From Litoditis marina (taxonomy: Eukaryota > Nematoda > Chromadorea > Rhabditida > Rhabditidae), in the NCBI GenBank assembly GCA_964036275.1, contig OZ038435.1:30113521-30177520 (forward strand): 64,000 bases of DNA. Reading direction: 5' to 3'. The position numbers and the translations under genes are program-made. This document shows positions 27,403 through 39,700 of the stretch, one piece after another (position 1 is the first letter of the stretch; each line of letters starts with the position of its first letter). The notes beneath the pieces were generated by a model. The model saw nothing but the letters and a program-made list of their open reading frames with translations. It was not told the DNA's origin and made no database searches.

Positions 27403-30400
27403 ATGGATTCGATGAATGTTTCACTTATGTGTTTCATATTATATTTTGTTGAACGGCAAATCTGTTTTCAGGAGTTTTGCAAGTTTTTTAAGAGTTGAAT
27501 AGGCAAAAATATTCCCGCCCCCATATATAGTTGAGCTACAAACAATGTGGAAACTGCAATCTATGTGAATACGAGTTGTTTTGCCAATCTCTCTAATCAA
27601 GAACTTAGTTTGCAAAAATTACGTGTTGCAAAAATTGGATTTAATGTTAACTGCAGTTCAAAATGAATGATCTCTCTAGTTCTTTGCAATCGTTCATTTC
27701 CGGAATATTCCTTATCAAGTTCCGAATCTCTGCAATCCATTAGCAAAGTTTTTATCGAAAGACACGTCATAAATAGCAAAACACCAACATTCGACCAAAT
27801 GATCTTTTCTTGCACCGTTCTAGTGCATTTCTCACAAAGCTTCAGAGAAACATCAACACTTGAAGTAATTCATGTTTTCATATTGCTCCAATTCAGTTGG
27901 TTTCTATTCATTTTCTGTTCTCTCTATGTATCTCACATGCTTGCATGTAAATAAATAAATCAATTATAACACTTGTACAATGTTGGGTTTCTTATTTGAA
28001 CCGAAACACGAGGTAGTATAGATGTTTATTTAGTGGCGACGTTTCGGCGGATTCGCCGTCTTCAGAGCCTGAAACAGCCATCAATAAGCAAATCACAATA
28101 GATCCGATACAGTCGCGCCGGAACTCAATTTTGAATTTGCAATTGAGTTCCGGCGCGACTGTATCGGATCTATTGTCATTTGCTTATTGATGCCTTTTTC
28201 AGGCTCTGAAGACGGCGAATCCGCCGAAACGTCGCCACTAAATAAACATCTATACTACCTCGTGTTCCGGTTCAAATAAGAAACCCAACATTGTACAATA
28301 TGCCGAGGTTTATCAACAGCGGAACATGGAAACTGATATAACACTTGTATTTTCTGCATTGTTACTTTGGTACGAAGTCGTACTTCTTCGAACCTTGGCA
28401 CGTTTGCAACTCACACATTTGCAAATCACTTGCACATACTCGTTAATTATCTACCTTTCGCATTCCACGTGCCATTTTTTTCATTTTTCATTCCTGCCTT
28501 TTAGAAAAATAATCTATCCCTATACCTTCACGACATGTACTTCAGTTCTCATTCTTTTCAATCTACGTTCAAACTGTGATATTATATAAACTTGACATTA
28601 AATACAAGGAATGTCCAGATTATCTTGATCTCAATGCTCATGTTAATGTACAACTTCCGCCTTAAAACCTGACGCGGGATCAAACTACAAACACATCGTA
28701 TTATGGTAACAGTCACCGTAAAAGCGCATTGAAAAGAGCGAGCCCTATACGTCAGTTCTCACGCCTTTACTTCCACGTGATCTCAGGTCACGTGGGTAGA
28801 GAAACGAGAAAGTTCCTTGTGTTCTGTACGTCGCCCACACTGGCTTATCGGTATATACCGACCCACATTGATAACATTCCTCCATTTCCGCTAGTCTCTA
28901 GTCGGACTCTTTCAAACATTGTATAACTTAATTAATTTTCATTAAATTGGTCATAAAACAATGATGTAGGCCAGCATTCTATGGGTAAATCTCTCCTTTT
29001 CATGAAAACTCATTTTTTTACGTTACTTTTACGGTATTTTACGTTAGTATACCATGTACCCTATGAGTAGTATTGATGTTTCTCCCAATTTTCTAATATA
29101 GGGAAGAAAGTGAACTAATACTTGACGTTCCAGTGCTCTCACTGCGCTATTTCCTACCCTGAATCAAAAGTTTGTATCTAGTTTGTACTGATTATTCGCT
29201 TCCGGTTCCTTCACTAGAATCAGCTGATTTCATTTTTGGTCTAATCTCTCTTCAATTACCACGCTCTCTCGCTATCTTTATTTGCGGATGAGGAACGCGT
29301 TTGGGTGAGAAAAAGTTTATTATACCGCTGAACCAGATTGATAGTTTTTTCAATTTAGTTGTATTTTGATCACCAGAATATTGCCCCAACTGAATCACCG
29401 AAAGGTCTCTTCGGCAAGCTATTGGCAGCCTACTGGTAGCCCAACTTGGCTTCTGGCCTCATTTTGATACTCCTAGCCAAATACAAAGTCCCCTCACAAT
29501 TCGAAAATATGCAGTGATGAACTGTATAACTGATGAGGTTGTTCACGTCCCTCCTGGCTGTTCCGTCTACATTTTCTACTCCGAAGTTAACAGAGTTTGA
29601 AAACGCTATGAGAGTTAAATTGACCACAGTTATAACCATCTTTATATTTAACACGTCTCTCACTCGTCTCATAAAACTGTACAGTTCTATTTTTGAGCAA
29701 CAAAGACAGTAATAATTTGCACCCACGCATATAAGATAAGCACTGCTAGTTGTGGTATAACTTCTAGCGAAAATTAGTAAATGTAACATTTCGTCAAATT
29801 TCGAGATATAAGTTTAGTTCAACCATCTCGAACAACCAAGAAAATAAAATTAAAACGTAGCCTTTCTGGGAGAATCATTCGCCTACTGAGCTTTTTCATT
29901 TCTAGTACCTTGAGAGTCGTACAATATTAATATTCCGTTTTAGAATCATTTCATATCACAGAAGAACGAGGTTTGTTTATGGTTCATCTTTTCCTCAGCT
30001 ACTGTCTAGTGATTTGGATGAGTAATATCTTGATTTTTTTTGTTTACGGTACTCGTCACTTCTCGTGTGCTTTGACCAGACCACCTCGTCATTAACTATG
30101 ACTAATTTGTTTCGCAATAGTTTCTCCAGTGACTCAGGCTGTTTTCTATTTTCGGTTGTAGTTTCGGCGATAAACACCAGAATAGTGATATCACGGGGTT
30201 AGCAGGACCCGAATATAAGCAGACGCTACTACTGATAAGCAATAGTTACGAACTCCACTCTTATAGATACAATTTCCAATTCAAATCTCTAAAAATTCAT
30301 CATTTCATATTTCTATGTCACATTGACATAGTCCCGTAAAATAGACGTGAACAAACTTAACGGCTAATGTTCATTGTACCATTGTACGTCTTTTGAATCA

Positions 30401-30906
30401 TGATGTGTACTACATGTTTTACGTACATTCGCCTAACAGTCTGCTTTTCATGCTGAATTTATGAACTTACATTTTAAATATAAATTTTGTCACATCCTGA
30501 TCGGAATGATGTAGTCGTTAAGACGCCGCTCACCACTGATAAAGACGTTCCGTCCTCACCACCGCCAAAAGCTTTTTGTATGAACTTCAACTCCGAATCT
30601 TTTAATTTTTCTTTTAACTATTTGAAATAGTCAAGTAAAACGTGGAGAAACATCGGCTCATTTGTCTTTTTCACACCTTCTTGATCTACATTATCACTCA
30701 ACTATCACGTAAGAGTGTATTTGACTAACACTAGACATGCGATACACGTATAGAAACAAGTTACTTACCGATTTTTCGTGCGACGTTCATTTTTCTATGT
30801 TTTACAACCAGTTTCATCTTCTCGAAAGCTACACTTTTCTTTCTAGAAAGTTGTAACCTTTTGTTTGTCTATTTTCCAATACAAATTTCATAATAACACT
30901 TTGTAG
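27403..30906. other. Intergenic interval between SHPK and the two-exon gene
   Basis: Contains AATAAATAAA at about 27949-27958 (a likely SHPK poly(A) region), the large palindrome at 27973-28298, ATCAAACTACAA arms near 28678 and a hydrophobic minus-strand frame at 29430-29789 that I could not confirm as an exon. Otherwise nothing recognised. Confidence 0.5.
27973..28298. repeat. Large near-perfect palindrome (2 x 158 bp) with hammerhead-like cores
   Basis: Arms 27973-28130 and 28141-28298 are equal in length, around a 10-base spacer, with only about five mismatches. Each arm carries a block reading CTGAAGA, then a GGCG/CGCC stem, then GAAACGTC (28206-28233 on +, 28038-28065 on -). CTGANGA-stem-GAAA is the catalytic-core pattern of hammerhead ribozymes, which are known from Penelope-like and retrozyme elements. 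The flanking stem I pairing is not evident, so ribozyme identity is inference; the palindrome itself is certain. Confidence 0.8.
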
Positions 30907-31521
30907 ATGACCTCTCCCATACGTGACTGGAATTACAACTGTCCTAGTCGAAGCAACCCAGACGATGACACACAGTCTGTTGGCTTCGTGGATATCGCAG
31001 ATCTGAAGGCAATACGAGACGAGGTTAGCTTCAAAATCATTTTTTTGTAGTGGTCATATACTTCTGGTAGAACAAATTTCTCATTCTCTGCTGTATCTTC
31101 TCAACGTCTTAGTCTTCCTCATTTCATTTCAATCACTTTCCTGCGCCTATGTGTTTTACAATATGTTCAATATGACTCACAATGAGGGTGGAAATCAAAC
31201 TACAATTCTGAATTGTCTATCCCCATTCACAAATCAATATTCCAGGAGGAGATAGATTTTGACGATGAACCCGAACTCCCGTCCCCGGCCCGCTCAAAAG
31301 GTCTCGCCGCTATCCGATCCTGGATCATTGCCAGGCAAACTGCCGCCCACAGGAAAACCTGTTGCTACAGTAACCCTGCCCTCGAGTCAAACCATAGTTA
31401 CCCAGAACTCTCGGTTCCTACCGTAGTACTTCCACTCCCGCCACGACGCACCTCTAAATGCGCCAAGCTCAAGTCGAAACTTTGTCGTCTTCTAGCCTGT
31501 GGCGGTTATCACACCTTATGA
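30907..31521 (+). CDS. Unrecognised two-exon gene, about 130 aa
   Basis: Exons 30907-31023 and 31246-31521. The frame begins MTSPIRDWNYNCPSRSNPDD immediately after an acceptor (TTTGTAG), continues SVGFVDIADLKAIRDE to donor GAG|GTTAGC and resumes after ATATTCCAG as EEIDFDDEPELPSPARSKG, with a basic IRSWIIARQTAAHRKTCC segment and a Lys/Cys-rich end (KCAKLKSKLCRLLACGGYH). Codon use and clean junctions (phase 0) look coding. Because the ATG abuts an acceptor, the true start may lie in an exon further upstream. There is no membrane segment or signal peptide. I recognise no family. It is 4.7 kb upstream of TMEM132 on the same strand; a link is not excluded but phase and signal-peptide position argue against it. 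Confidence 0.5.
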
Positions 31522-32217
31522 TTCATGTTTACGATGTTTATTAATAATTTCACCGTAATAACACTAATATTCTAGCTTTATTGACTTCAATCTCTGATGA
31601 TCACGAATCTCATTTTGTTTATTCGAGTATTACTTTTCTTGTTTTAGGTATCTAAATTGATAACTTATTGCAAAACATTATTTAGATCATTTCTCTACTT
31701 TCTAGTTTCATCGTGTCCTGTTTAAAACATGTGTTGATTACATGCCATAGGATACTTTATTAATGAATTCTAGTGACATTTCAATTGAGAACATTTGTAC
31801 GGGTATTCGATAACGTATTTGTGATTCAACTCGATTTCAAGTTCTGATTTTAGACCGGGCAATTTCTTTTCGTGATCTATATCGTTGAAACTACTTTACA
31901 TGTGAAAAAATGTTAGTTGAACTGTAAACTCTATCATGAAGTACTTTAACAGGTCATGAATCTTCACCATTATGCTCTCAATCTGCTACAGGGATTGTAT
32001 AGGAAAAGCACTCTAACCGTTGCGATGGTATAAGCGCTGTTCAGATTAGTTTTTGGATAATTTTTCGGACTTCCAAGAGTGGTTTTATGTGTTATACAGT
32101 TTGATCCCACTGCGTTCAACCTTATCAGAAATATATGTTATCCAAATAATGAGAGTGCAGCCCATGGTTTCACTGTGTAAGAATCATTAGAAAAGTGAGG
32201 AAACTATAGGAAGTAAA

Positions 32218-32328
32218 TTGAATAGTCACGCGAAATTAGAGTTCTAATGAAAAATCTTGCATTTTGTAATTACACGTTTCTGAGTTCTGCTGTGTTCAAC
32301 ATGCTTCACGTGACTGTGCAAGTGACTA
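32218..32328. mobile_element. Small MITE (~110 bp), copy 2
   Basis: TTGAATAGTCACGCGAAAT at the left and ATGCTTCACGTGACTGTGCAA at the right form an imperfect terminal inverted repeat. Aligns throughout with 18071-18178. Confidence 0.65.
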
Positions 32329-32844
32329 ACAGGCCTCCGGCGTTACCTTACACTTTTTCAGTTAAAGTAGGCTAACTTCAATTGTTTTCGGAATTCCGAA
32401 ATGCATTTCACGACCTAATATATATTTTTGGAGAAAAACGACTGGAATACGAGTGGGTGAGGGGAAATGATTAATTGGAAACCGGGCCCCCGAAACCCCC
32501 TCGGGGCCCAGAGATTTTCCACCAAACACTGCCATATTTATGATTGACACGCGCCTGTTGATGCAAAAATATGTTTTGCATGTAGTATTTTTGTTTATAA
32601 TAGTGTAAAACAGAATTTTTGCAAAAAATCAAGTTTTGTAAGTTTTCTGTGTGCTCCCCGAGAAAGTAGTTTATAGCGCCCTATTACTGCTCTATAAAAA
32701 TTTTATTTGAGTCCAAGTTGGGACCCGAATTCTTTTTGAAACACGCAACTTCAAACTTTATGAGTTGAATTTCAGCATTTCAAGTGTATACTTCAAATCA
32801 CTAATTGTTTCATTGTTCTGATTCTTTCACTAAGTTGTAGCATA

Positions 32845-33045
32845 GATATAGTCGTCGCCAACGGAAAGGCGGGAGGGTACTGTATATCTCACTTTCCGCT
32901 GTGTACGCACACATTTCTCTGATTCCGAAGCATGCTGATTATGGACTCTAGTATCGCAATGGCTAGCGCCCTGCTACAAATCTTTTGCTCGCAGGTTCGA
33001 TTCCGGGGAGAGACTAAAATTCATAAATTTGGCACCCACTATAGT
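32845..33045 (+). mobile_element. tRNA-derived SINE-like element, copy 2 (intact B box)
   Basis: Same layout as 17000-17195. The tRNA-like part (about 32952-33014) has ATGGCTAGCGCCCTGC (A-box region) and a perfect RNA polymerase III B box GGTTCGATTCC at 32994-33004. It ends with a CATAAATTTGGCACCC tail. The leading segment includes GGCGGGAGGGTACTGTATAT. The A/B box order and spacing fit tRNA ancestry; the cloverleaf is imperfect, so I do not call a functional tRNA. Confidence 0.65.
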
Positions 33046-33465
33046 AGATAGCTGTACGACATTGCTTAGGTTGATCCAACTGAAACCCCATCTTGTAGGA
33101 GGAGTTGCTTAATAATGATATCTTTGCCCATAAGAAGTGTCGGGTTTCTTGCACCTCGTGGAGATACAAAAAAGTGACGCTCTCATGAATATTCCATTCT
33201 TTTCATTTTCATTTGGTTTCAATGAATGTGGGTACAGAAAAACTACATTACAAGAACATATTCGAATAATTTAGAAGTATTTATAGATGTTGTGTAATTG
33301 TGATAAACAAGTAGAATCTAATTTAAAAAACTCCTATAAAGTTTCATCATAAAGTGTTGTTTTAAAACTGCACTTTGAGCTATCGTTCTAGAAATTGACT
33401 GAATTTTTTACCGTTATCTTTTTGCAGAGCAAGCCAGAACGATGGTTGTCGCACTATCCCGAGGT

Positions 33466-33533
33466 GTTTGTAGTTAGATTCCGTTTAGGTCAAAACTCGT
33501 GAATTATGGGGTGTATTGAGTTTTAACTACAAG
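33466..33533. repeat. ATCAAACTACAA spaced palindrome, degenerate copy
   Basis: Left arm GTTTGTAGTTAGATTC, right arm GAGTTTTAACTACAAG (from 33518), offset 52 bases. Confidence 0.5.
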
Positions 33534-34194
33534 TGGCTATCTCCTGTAGCATTGGAACCGCTGAAAAATGTACTAATAGACCAGAAAAGTGTCATAAATC
33601 ACATTTATCTTCGAGTAAGCCAACATGAAAGAGAGTAACCCCGTCCCAGTCTGTTCTTTTTAATCCGACTGAAGCACGCAAAGCATTCGAGATGCATAGA
33701 CGCGGGAAAAACGCATTAGGCTGCACTTCCAAACCGCAGCTTAACTTGTTCTCGGAGCAATAAGTTTTTTTGTAATTCAAAAGTAACAGCGAAGAATTTA
33801 AAGTTTTAGTGTTTTTTGCTCATAAACACGAAGACCAGGAGTATCCGCCTGCAAAGTTCAAGAGTTCATGCTTAGAAATATAAGTCTTTCATTTATATTT
33901 TTTCTGTTTTTTTGTCGAGCTCATACCCCAAACTAGACACGAATTACAATACCTATATGATTTCCACAAGAAGGGTCTCTCTTCTGTCATACTTTTCGAG
34001 AATAATTTTTAACTTTTCTTGAAGGCACAATCTGTTCCCAATTTCAAAATTTTGAATTTGGTCCATGATAGTTGAGACGTTTCTCGTGTGCAGAGTGATC
34101 GTGACAAAACGATGTCTAAGTTTCGAAATAACATTTGCCAGCATAGCGTGCTTAAACTTGTTTCTACTCCAGATTGTAATAGTACTACTATTAC

Positions 34195-34431
34195 TATAGT
34201 CTGTTTCACCAATCGATGTACTTCTACAGTAATCCGTCAATTATTCAAGGGCGTGTTTTCTAATGAAAAAGCCATTACTTTTGTTTTAAATTTTCAGAGT
34301 CAGTAGCAGTAAACATGAAAAAGACACTATGAAGATTTTGAGGATTTCTGGATACGCTAATACACCAAACTTTGACCTGGAACAGATAGCAGATTACTGT
34401 AGAAGGTTATAAGTGGGTGGAACAGACCATA
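34195..34431. mobile_element. MITE, TATAGT family, copy 3 (237 bp)
   Basis: Left end TATAGTCTGTTTCACCAATC with CTACAGTAAT inside; right end ATTACTGTAGAAGG followed by GTGGAACAGACCATA. The ends agree with the other copies while the interior has diverged. Confidence 0.7.
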
Positions 34432-35710
34432 CTACTACTACATGTAATAGTGCTACTATTTAATGTTCCCACGTGAGTACTTCTTGTTTGGCAAAACCAA
34501 TTATGTTATTTCGCAGTCTATTTTGGACAAACCTACTCGCCCGTAAACAACTCTTGTTCGACTCATTTCTCTCTAGTACAAATTGTCCTCTGCTCTCCTG
34601 AAACTACTTTTTCAAAGCAAAAACTTTAAAATATCCCTTCCATGCTCAAAAAGTCCCTTCCATGCTCAACTTGTTTTCACACTTCAGAGACATCCCGTCA
34701 AGATTCAAGTGCTAGGATGGATTTTAAGGTACAGTAAGTAATTTATACAAAACTTGTTCTTGTTCCACGTTTTTTTATATTTTGAAGTTTTCGCGAAGTG
34801 CCACACTTTCGTTCAGCTCTCGCAGTTTTTAGGGTACCAGTCCACGTAGGAATGAAAACGACTATACACTCCGTCTGCCCTCCAACTAGTACGCGAAAAT
34901 GACCGCTGGCCACGGGTTTAGTGGCGTAAATAAGCGCTTAAAACGACTAAAAACGCTAGATCGATAGGCTTGAGTGAGGGGGGATTTCGAGCCACATATG
35001 GAGAAGGCGGCCAACTATGTGAGAGGACGAATAACCCATTCGGCCAGCCTATTCACATATTCTCAGTCTATTCTTTGCCACAAATTATACTGAACTCGCA
35101 ACAACACGGTCGAAACTAGTACGAAACATTCAACTGAGATAAAGGAGACCGCGAAAGTTTGTAGAAAACAAAATGAGTTTTGTTTGACTTCCTACAAGAC
35201 TTCAGCTTGAACTCGTTTTCCTCACGTTATTATAGAAGAAAGTATGAAATTCGATTGAAATTTCCAATGTGACATAATAGTTGAACCTTCCGTTCTCCCC
35301 ATCTCTAGCGTTTCTTAACTCTTGTATTATGTGGAGGTGGACAGTGTTAGTGTGTCAACAGAACTGATCATCGAGAATCAACAGGAACTGATCATACTCT
35401 TGCCTCAATTCAGATTCCGAATGAGCCAATATGTTGCATTGACCCTGACATTGATCCACGTTTACACGACAGTTTTATAGTGTATTTCAGTTGTTTAGCG
35501 AATTCTACTGATTAATTTTCTTCGAAAACAGATGTATCCTAATAGCGGAAGTATATTTGCAAAATTAACCTTTCCTGACTAATAATGTGTGCAGGCGTAT
35601 TGCCCATAATCCCTCAATAACAATCTCAAGACGCTCTGATTAGTTAGACCTTATTACTGCTGCTCTTTCCAAAGCAAGCTTATATGGTGCATGTTGTCCG
35701 ATTTCACTGT

Positions 35711-35781
35711 GTTTGTAGTTTGATCCCCTTGCTTTTCGGGCAAAATTGTGAACTCAGCTTATTTCGAGATCAAACTACAAC
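35711..35781. repeat. ATCAAACTACAA spaced palindrome (good copy)
   Basis: Left arm GTTTGTAGTTTGATCC (35711-35726), right arm GAGATCAAACTACAAC (35766-35781), offset 55 bases, with a 39-base non-repeated centre. Confidence 0.8.
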
Positions 35782-36182
35782 GACGATTTGGTCATACTCT
35801 TTATTACTGCTGCTCTTCCTCACATTTTCATTTGCATGACGCTTTTGACGGTTACTATCCATTAATGTTCCATTTATACCACAAATGTCAATCATTTCTT
35901 CCCCCCATTGTTCTGAATGTTTTGCACTGATTCACGCCATTTCTCCTTGCAACACCATACAGCATCAAACATCGTTATATAAATTTACATATTGCTTTAT
36001 TCTTGTTTATAACATAATATTACAATTTAGCTCCTCATTCGGCTGAATTTTAACTATTTCGAATGAAAATAACTGTCAGAAGCTAGGTGTCTTCTATGTA
36101 AAGCACAATGAGTCTTTATTTTTGTCTATTCTCAATAAATATATATTTTAATAATAATATTTCAGATGCACATCCTCACTCG

Positions 36183-36670
36183 ATGATTATCGAATTAGTT
36201 CTATGCGTTTGGGCAGTTTTTCCTTCTATTTCGGGTTAGTTTATTGTTTCTCCTTCACGTTTACGCAAGAGAGGAAAAACCACGTAAAATATGAAAAATA
36301 TTAAAGCTGCTCCAGAATCCGGTTTTCCGTGGCATTTTGTCTGTTGTAACAACTGAAATGATTAGTGCATTATCTATTTTTCTTTTTCTCTCTTGTTTTC
36401 CTATTTTATATTTGTTTTAGAGTGGAGTCGTTTAGTTACATTCACATAAGAGCAGCTGATCGAATTTCTGCCATTTTGGAGCGGAAATGAATTGTTTGAC
36501 ATGTAGGAATCAGATTATATCTCTAATATCCGTCCCCCTCACTCTCTCGCTCTCTGACTCTCTTCTCTCTTCACTTCTCTCTGACTTTCCCTTTCTTTTT
36601 GAATCTCTCTGACTCCCTCTTTCTCTCTTTCTTTCTCTCTCTCTCTTTCTCTCTCTCTCTCACTCACTCT

Positions 36671-36744
<74 letters not shown>

Positions 36745-39700
36745 TTCTTGTCTAATCCGCTCAGAAACTCTGTCTATCATCCTACTATTCAAGTTCTAAG
36801 CATACAATAGAGTACAGGCTATCTTGACCAATTTGAATTATGAGCACAGCAAAAGGTCAAGAAACACAACAAACAACAACAAACAAACAAACAAAAACAT
36901 TCAGAAAACCACTGTTTAGCACTAATGTAGGCCCAGAAGTTCATTTAGCCTTCTTATTAGTCCAGTTGTGTCCTAATTGTGTATTCTATTCAGCATTTCC
37001 GTTGAAATCAAGACGCGTTCTTTCCCGTTCGTTCACTCAGGCGGAAATCAGACAAAATAGCAAGAAATGACAAAACGTCATAAGTTTACAGCGTTAAAAA
37101 GGCAGTATGATAGGTTATATTCTTATGATTAGCGGATAATCAAGTTTGTTTTGAGTTTGAGATGTAGTCATCTGTCAACACTGTGAAACTTTCAAATGAA
37201 ACTCTGAAAATCAGGTCAAACTACAATACAACACAACGTGAAAATGTTACGACAACTTGTTGGATTCGCATACTTAGCAAGGTTGTCTCTATGAAGAAGT
37301 TGGCTCAACTTACCTCCATAAAAAGATGGTTTTCATAGATCAAACTACAACGCTGATAAGATCACTCCCTACATTTGATCAATTGCGCTTATTTAGCCAG
37401 TAATGCCTCTACGAACTCTAATTGGCTCGATTTACTGCCCTAAAAAGGTGGCTTCTTCGTATCTAAGCATGGCGAGTAGCACTGAAAACGCAATTACGCT
37501 CAGCCTCAATGCCCTCACTTATGAAATGGAATTCAATGGCACAGTTTAGAGAAAAAAGTCAGGAAAAACGGAATATAACGGAATTGAACATTTTCTCAGT
37601 AACAAATATCAAATGAATATGGTATATATTAATGAAATTACCCGAGTCTCAAAATAGACGTATGTATGAGTGAATACAGAATATATTCGCATAGCGTGCT
37701 ATCGCTGTTTTCAGTTTGTAGTTTGATGCCTTTGTTGCAGGTCTCCATTTCTCCATAACCCCTCCCAGTTCGGCCTTTTTCCTCTACTCACCATTCTCCT
37801 CAACAAACTTCACTCAGCGAGCACTTTATCTACAGGTCTTTTATTTTACAGTTATATTTGTATTAAGATTTTGTTAAAGTAGATCAAACTACCAGTGATT
37901 GGTGAGAAATGCAGGTAAAAACCCGTTTTTCTGCTTTACAACATACCGCTGAAAATATTTTAAAATGCCGTAATTTCTAAGACAGCTGCAACTTTTCTCA
38001 CATTTTTTCTAAACTGAAATAGAAGGGTTTTCTCATTTCTACTAAGACTCATTTGCATAGTTCTGTTGATGAAAGACAAAGGAAAATCTGGAACTGCATG
38101 TTCCAGTATAATACTACTGGGTTTGTAGTTCGATGCCGCACATTCCTATTCCAGTTCAAGTACACTTCTGTGTTTCTTTGTGTATTCTGATCTACAACAC
38201 TTCTAAAAAGTGTTTCTATTTGAAAAAAGATCCGTTTAACTTTCAGGGTGACTGCCCGGCCTCCATCGACCAGCACATTACCGTATCCACTGGAAATCGC
38301 GCCGAGACCGCCCGTCTATATTCCTCCATTCCCAATCTTCATTGTGCTGTTACTGTGAAACTGGTGGAAGATGTGGTCAAACTCGTGAGTCCACTTGCCA
38401 GTCATATTCTGTTTTGAAAAGTGTTTAGAAACTAAATATCATTCCTTCTTTCATTTTGAATTCTGAAAAGAAAGCTGACATTGGAAACATCAGTCACAGG
38501 GAATAACAGTATTGAACAGTGCATGTTTCTCTGTTCTGTTGTGTTTGTTTGAGTTCACTGAGGCTCAGTTAATGTTCGAAAAATCTACCTCACATTGGTA
38601 AAGGTCGTGTTGTGCATTTTATCGTGAACACTTTCTCACATATGAACTTGATTTGCAGGATCGTCCCTATGTTGACGTGATAGCTGTGGCCGACTTGGCC
38701 CTGCTCTCTTTTCTCAAACAATCTACATGTGTGACTGTGCAGATAACCAGTCCCTCCGCAGATACAGGTGAAACCTCTATCGACTCTTACGTTCCATCTC
38801 TTTACAAAACATTGTTGTTCTAAATGTTATCGTACATTTTCTGAAGTTTCACATATGCGAGCATTCAAGTAGTTGATGTTCTAAACAGGTTTTGGTGACA
38901 CGGGCGAATGATACTTGAGTACTTTGGGGTGTGACCTAGTAACCAAACTTCTCAGTTACCTCTTCCACTAGACTTGAGCAAAATGGAGGAATAGTCATTT
39001 TTTTTTGTCAAACTCTTGAATGCTGTCCAAATCCAAATCACTGAATTTTTCTAGTAACCGCCACGTGTCGTCTGACTCCATTCGAAGAGGGACGGCAAAG
39101 CTGTCTCATTCGACTCAACATACCGTATACCTGGTTCGGAGCGGTGGGACGCAATTCAACGAGACAGGTGAAGTAAAGATGTCGTTATTTATTCGAAGTT
39201 TTTTTTTACTTGTTGATACACCCAAAAACAAGGGATGGACAAATATGTGTGGTAGTTTAATGTCCGCACACAGCATAAGTGTTGTATTTTGACTGGCATG
39301 TTGATGTAGTGGGATAACACTACAAATTCAGCAGGATGGAGCAACCTATGCACTTCTCTCATGGTCTAGAGCAAGTTCTATAGTTAAAGGAGGGCAGAAT
39401 GGAAAGCTAGTTTAGGTACCCCGGGGTATCTAACTTAACAGCACGCGCGCCAAAACAGGCTAAAACATGTGAACTGTGAACCGTATACAGATCAGAATCG
39501 TTGGTTTGGATCAAAATTTGTATATATCGGCTTTTCTTGAGCAGTTCTTTCATATTAACTTACCTTTCTGTCCCCCTTTAATCGTTTTGGAAAAGGGATT
39601 TCTGTTGTTGATTTTTGGAAGTCAAAGAACACAACGTCGGAAAGGTGTATTTTTTCAAGTATGAATTTCGTTTCTTATCTAATTTCGTACATTTTACATT

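Larger units (their letters stand above)
31522..36182. other. Intergenic interval before TMEM132
   Basis: Holds a small MITE (32218-32328), a SINE-like copy (32845-33045), a degenerate spaced palindrome (33466-33533), a TATAGT MITE (34195-34431) and a good spaced palindrome (35711-35781). No exon found. An acceptor at about 36165 (ATATTTCAG) implies a TMEM132 5' UTR exon to the left. Confidence 0.5.

Noticed and set aside
30505..30575. tRNA-like segment (GTAGTCGTTAAGACGC with CGTTCCGTCCTC)
   Set aside because: The B box is poor and no cloverleaf could be drawn. At most a decayed tRNA-derived repeat.
33592..33780. Minus-strand frame with AFFPRLCISNALRASVGL
   Set aside because: No flanking splice sites or recognisable domain. 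Could be a transposon relic but nothing supports it.
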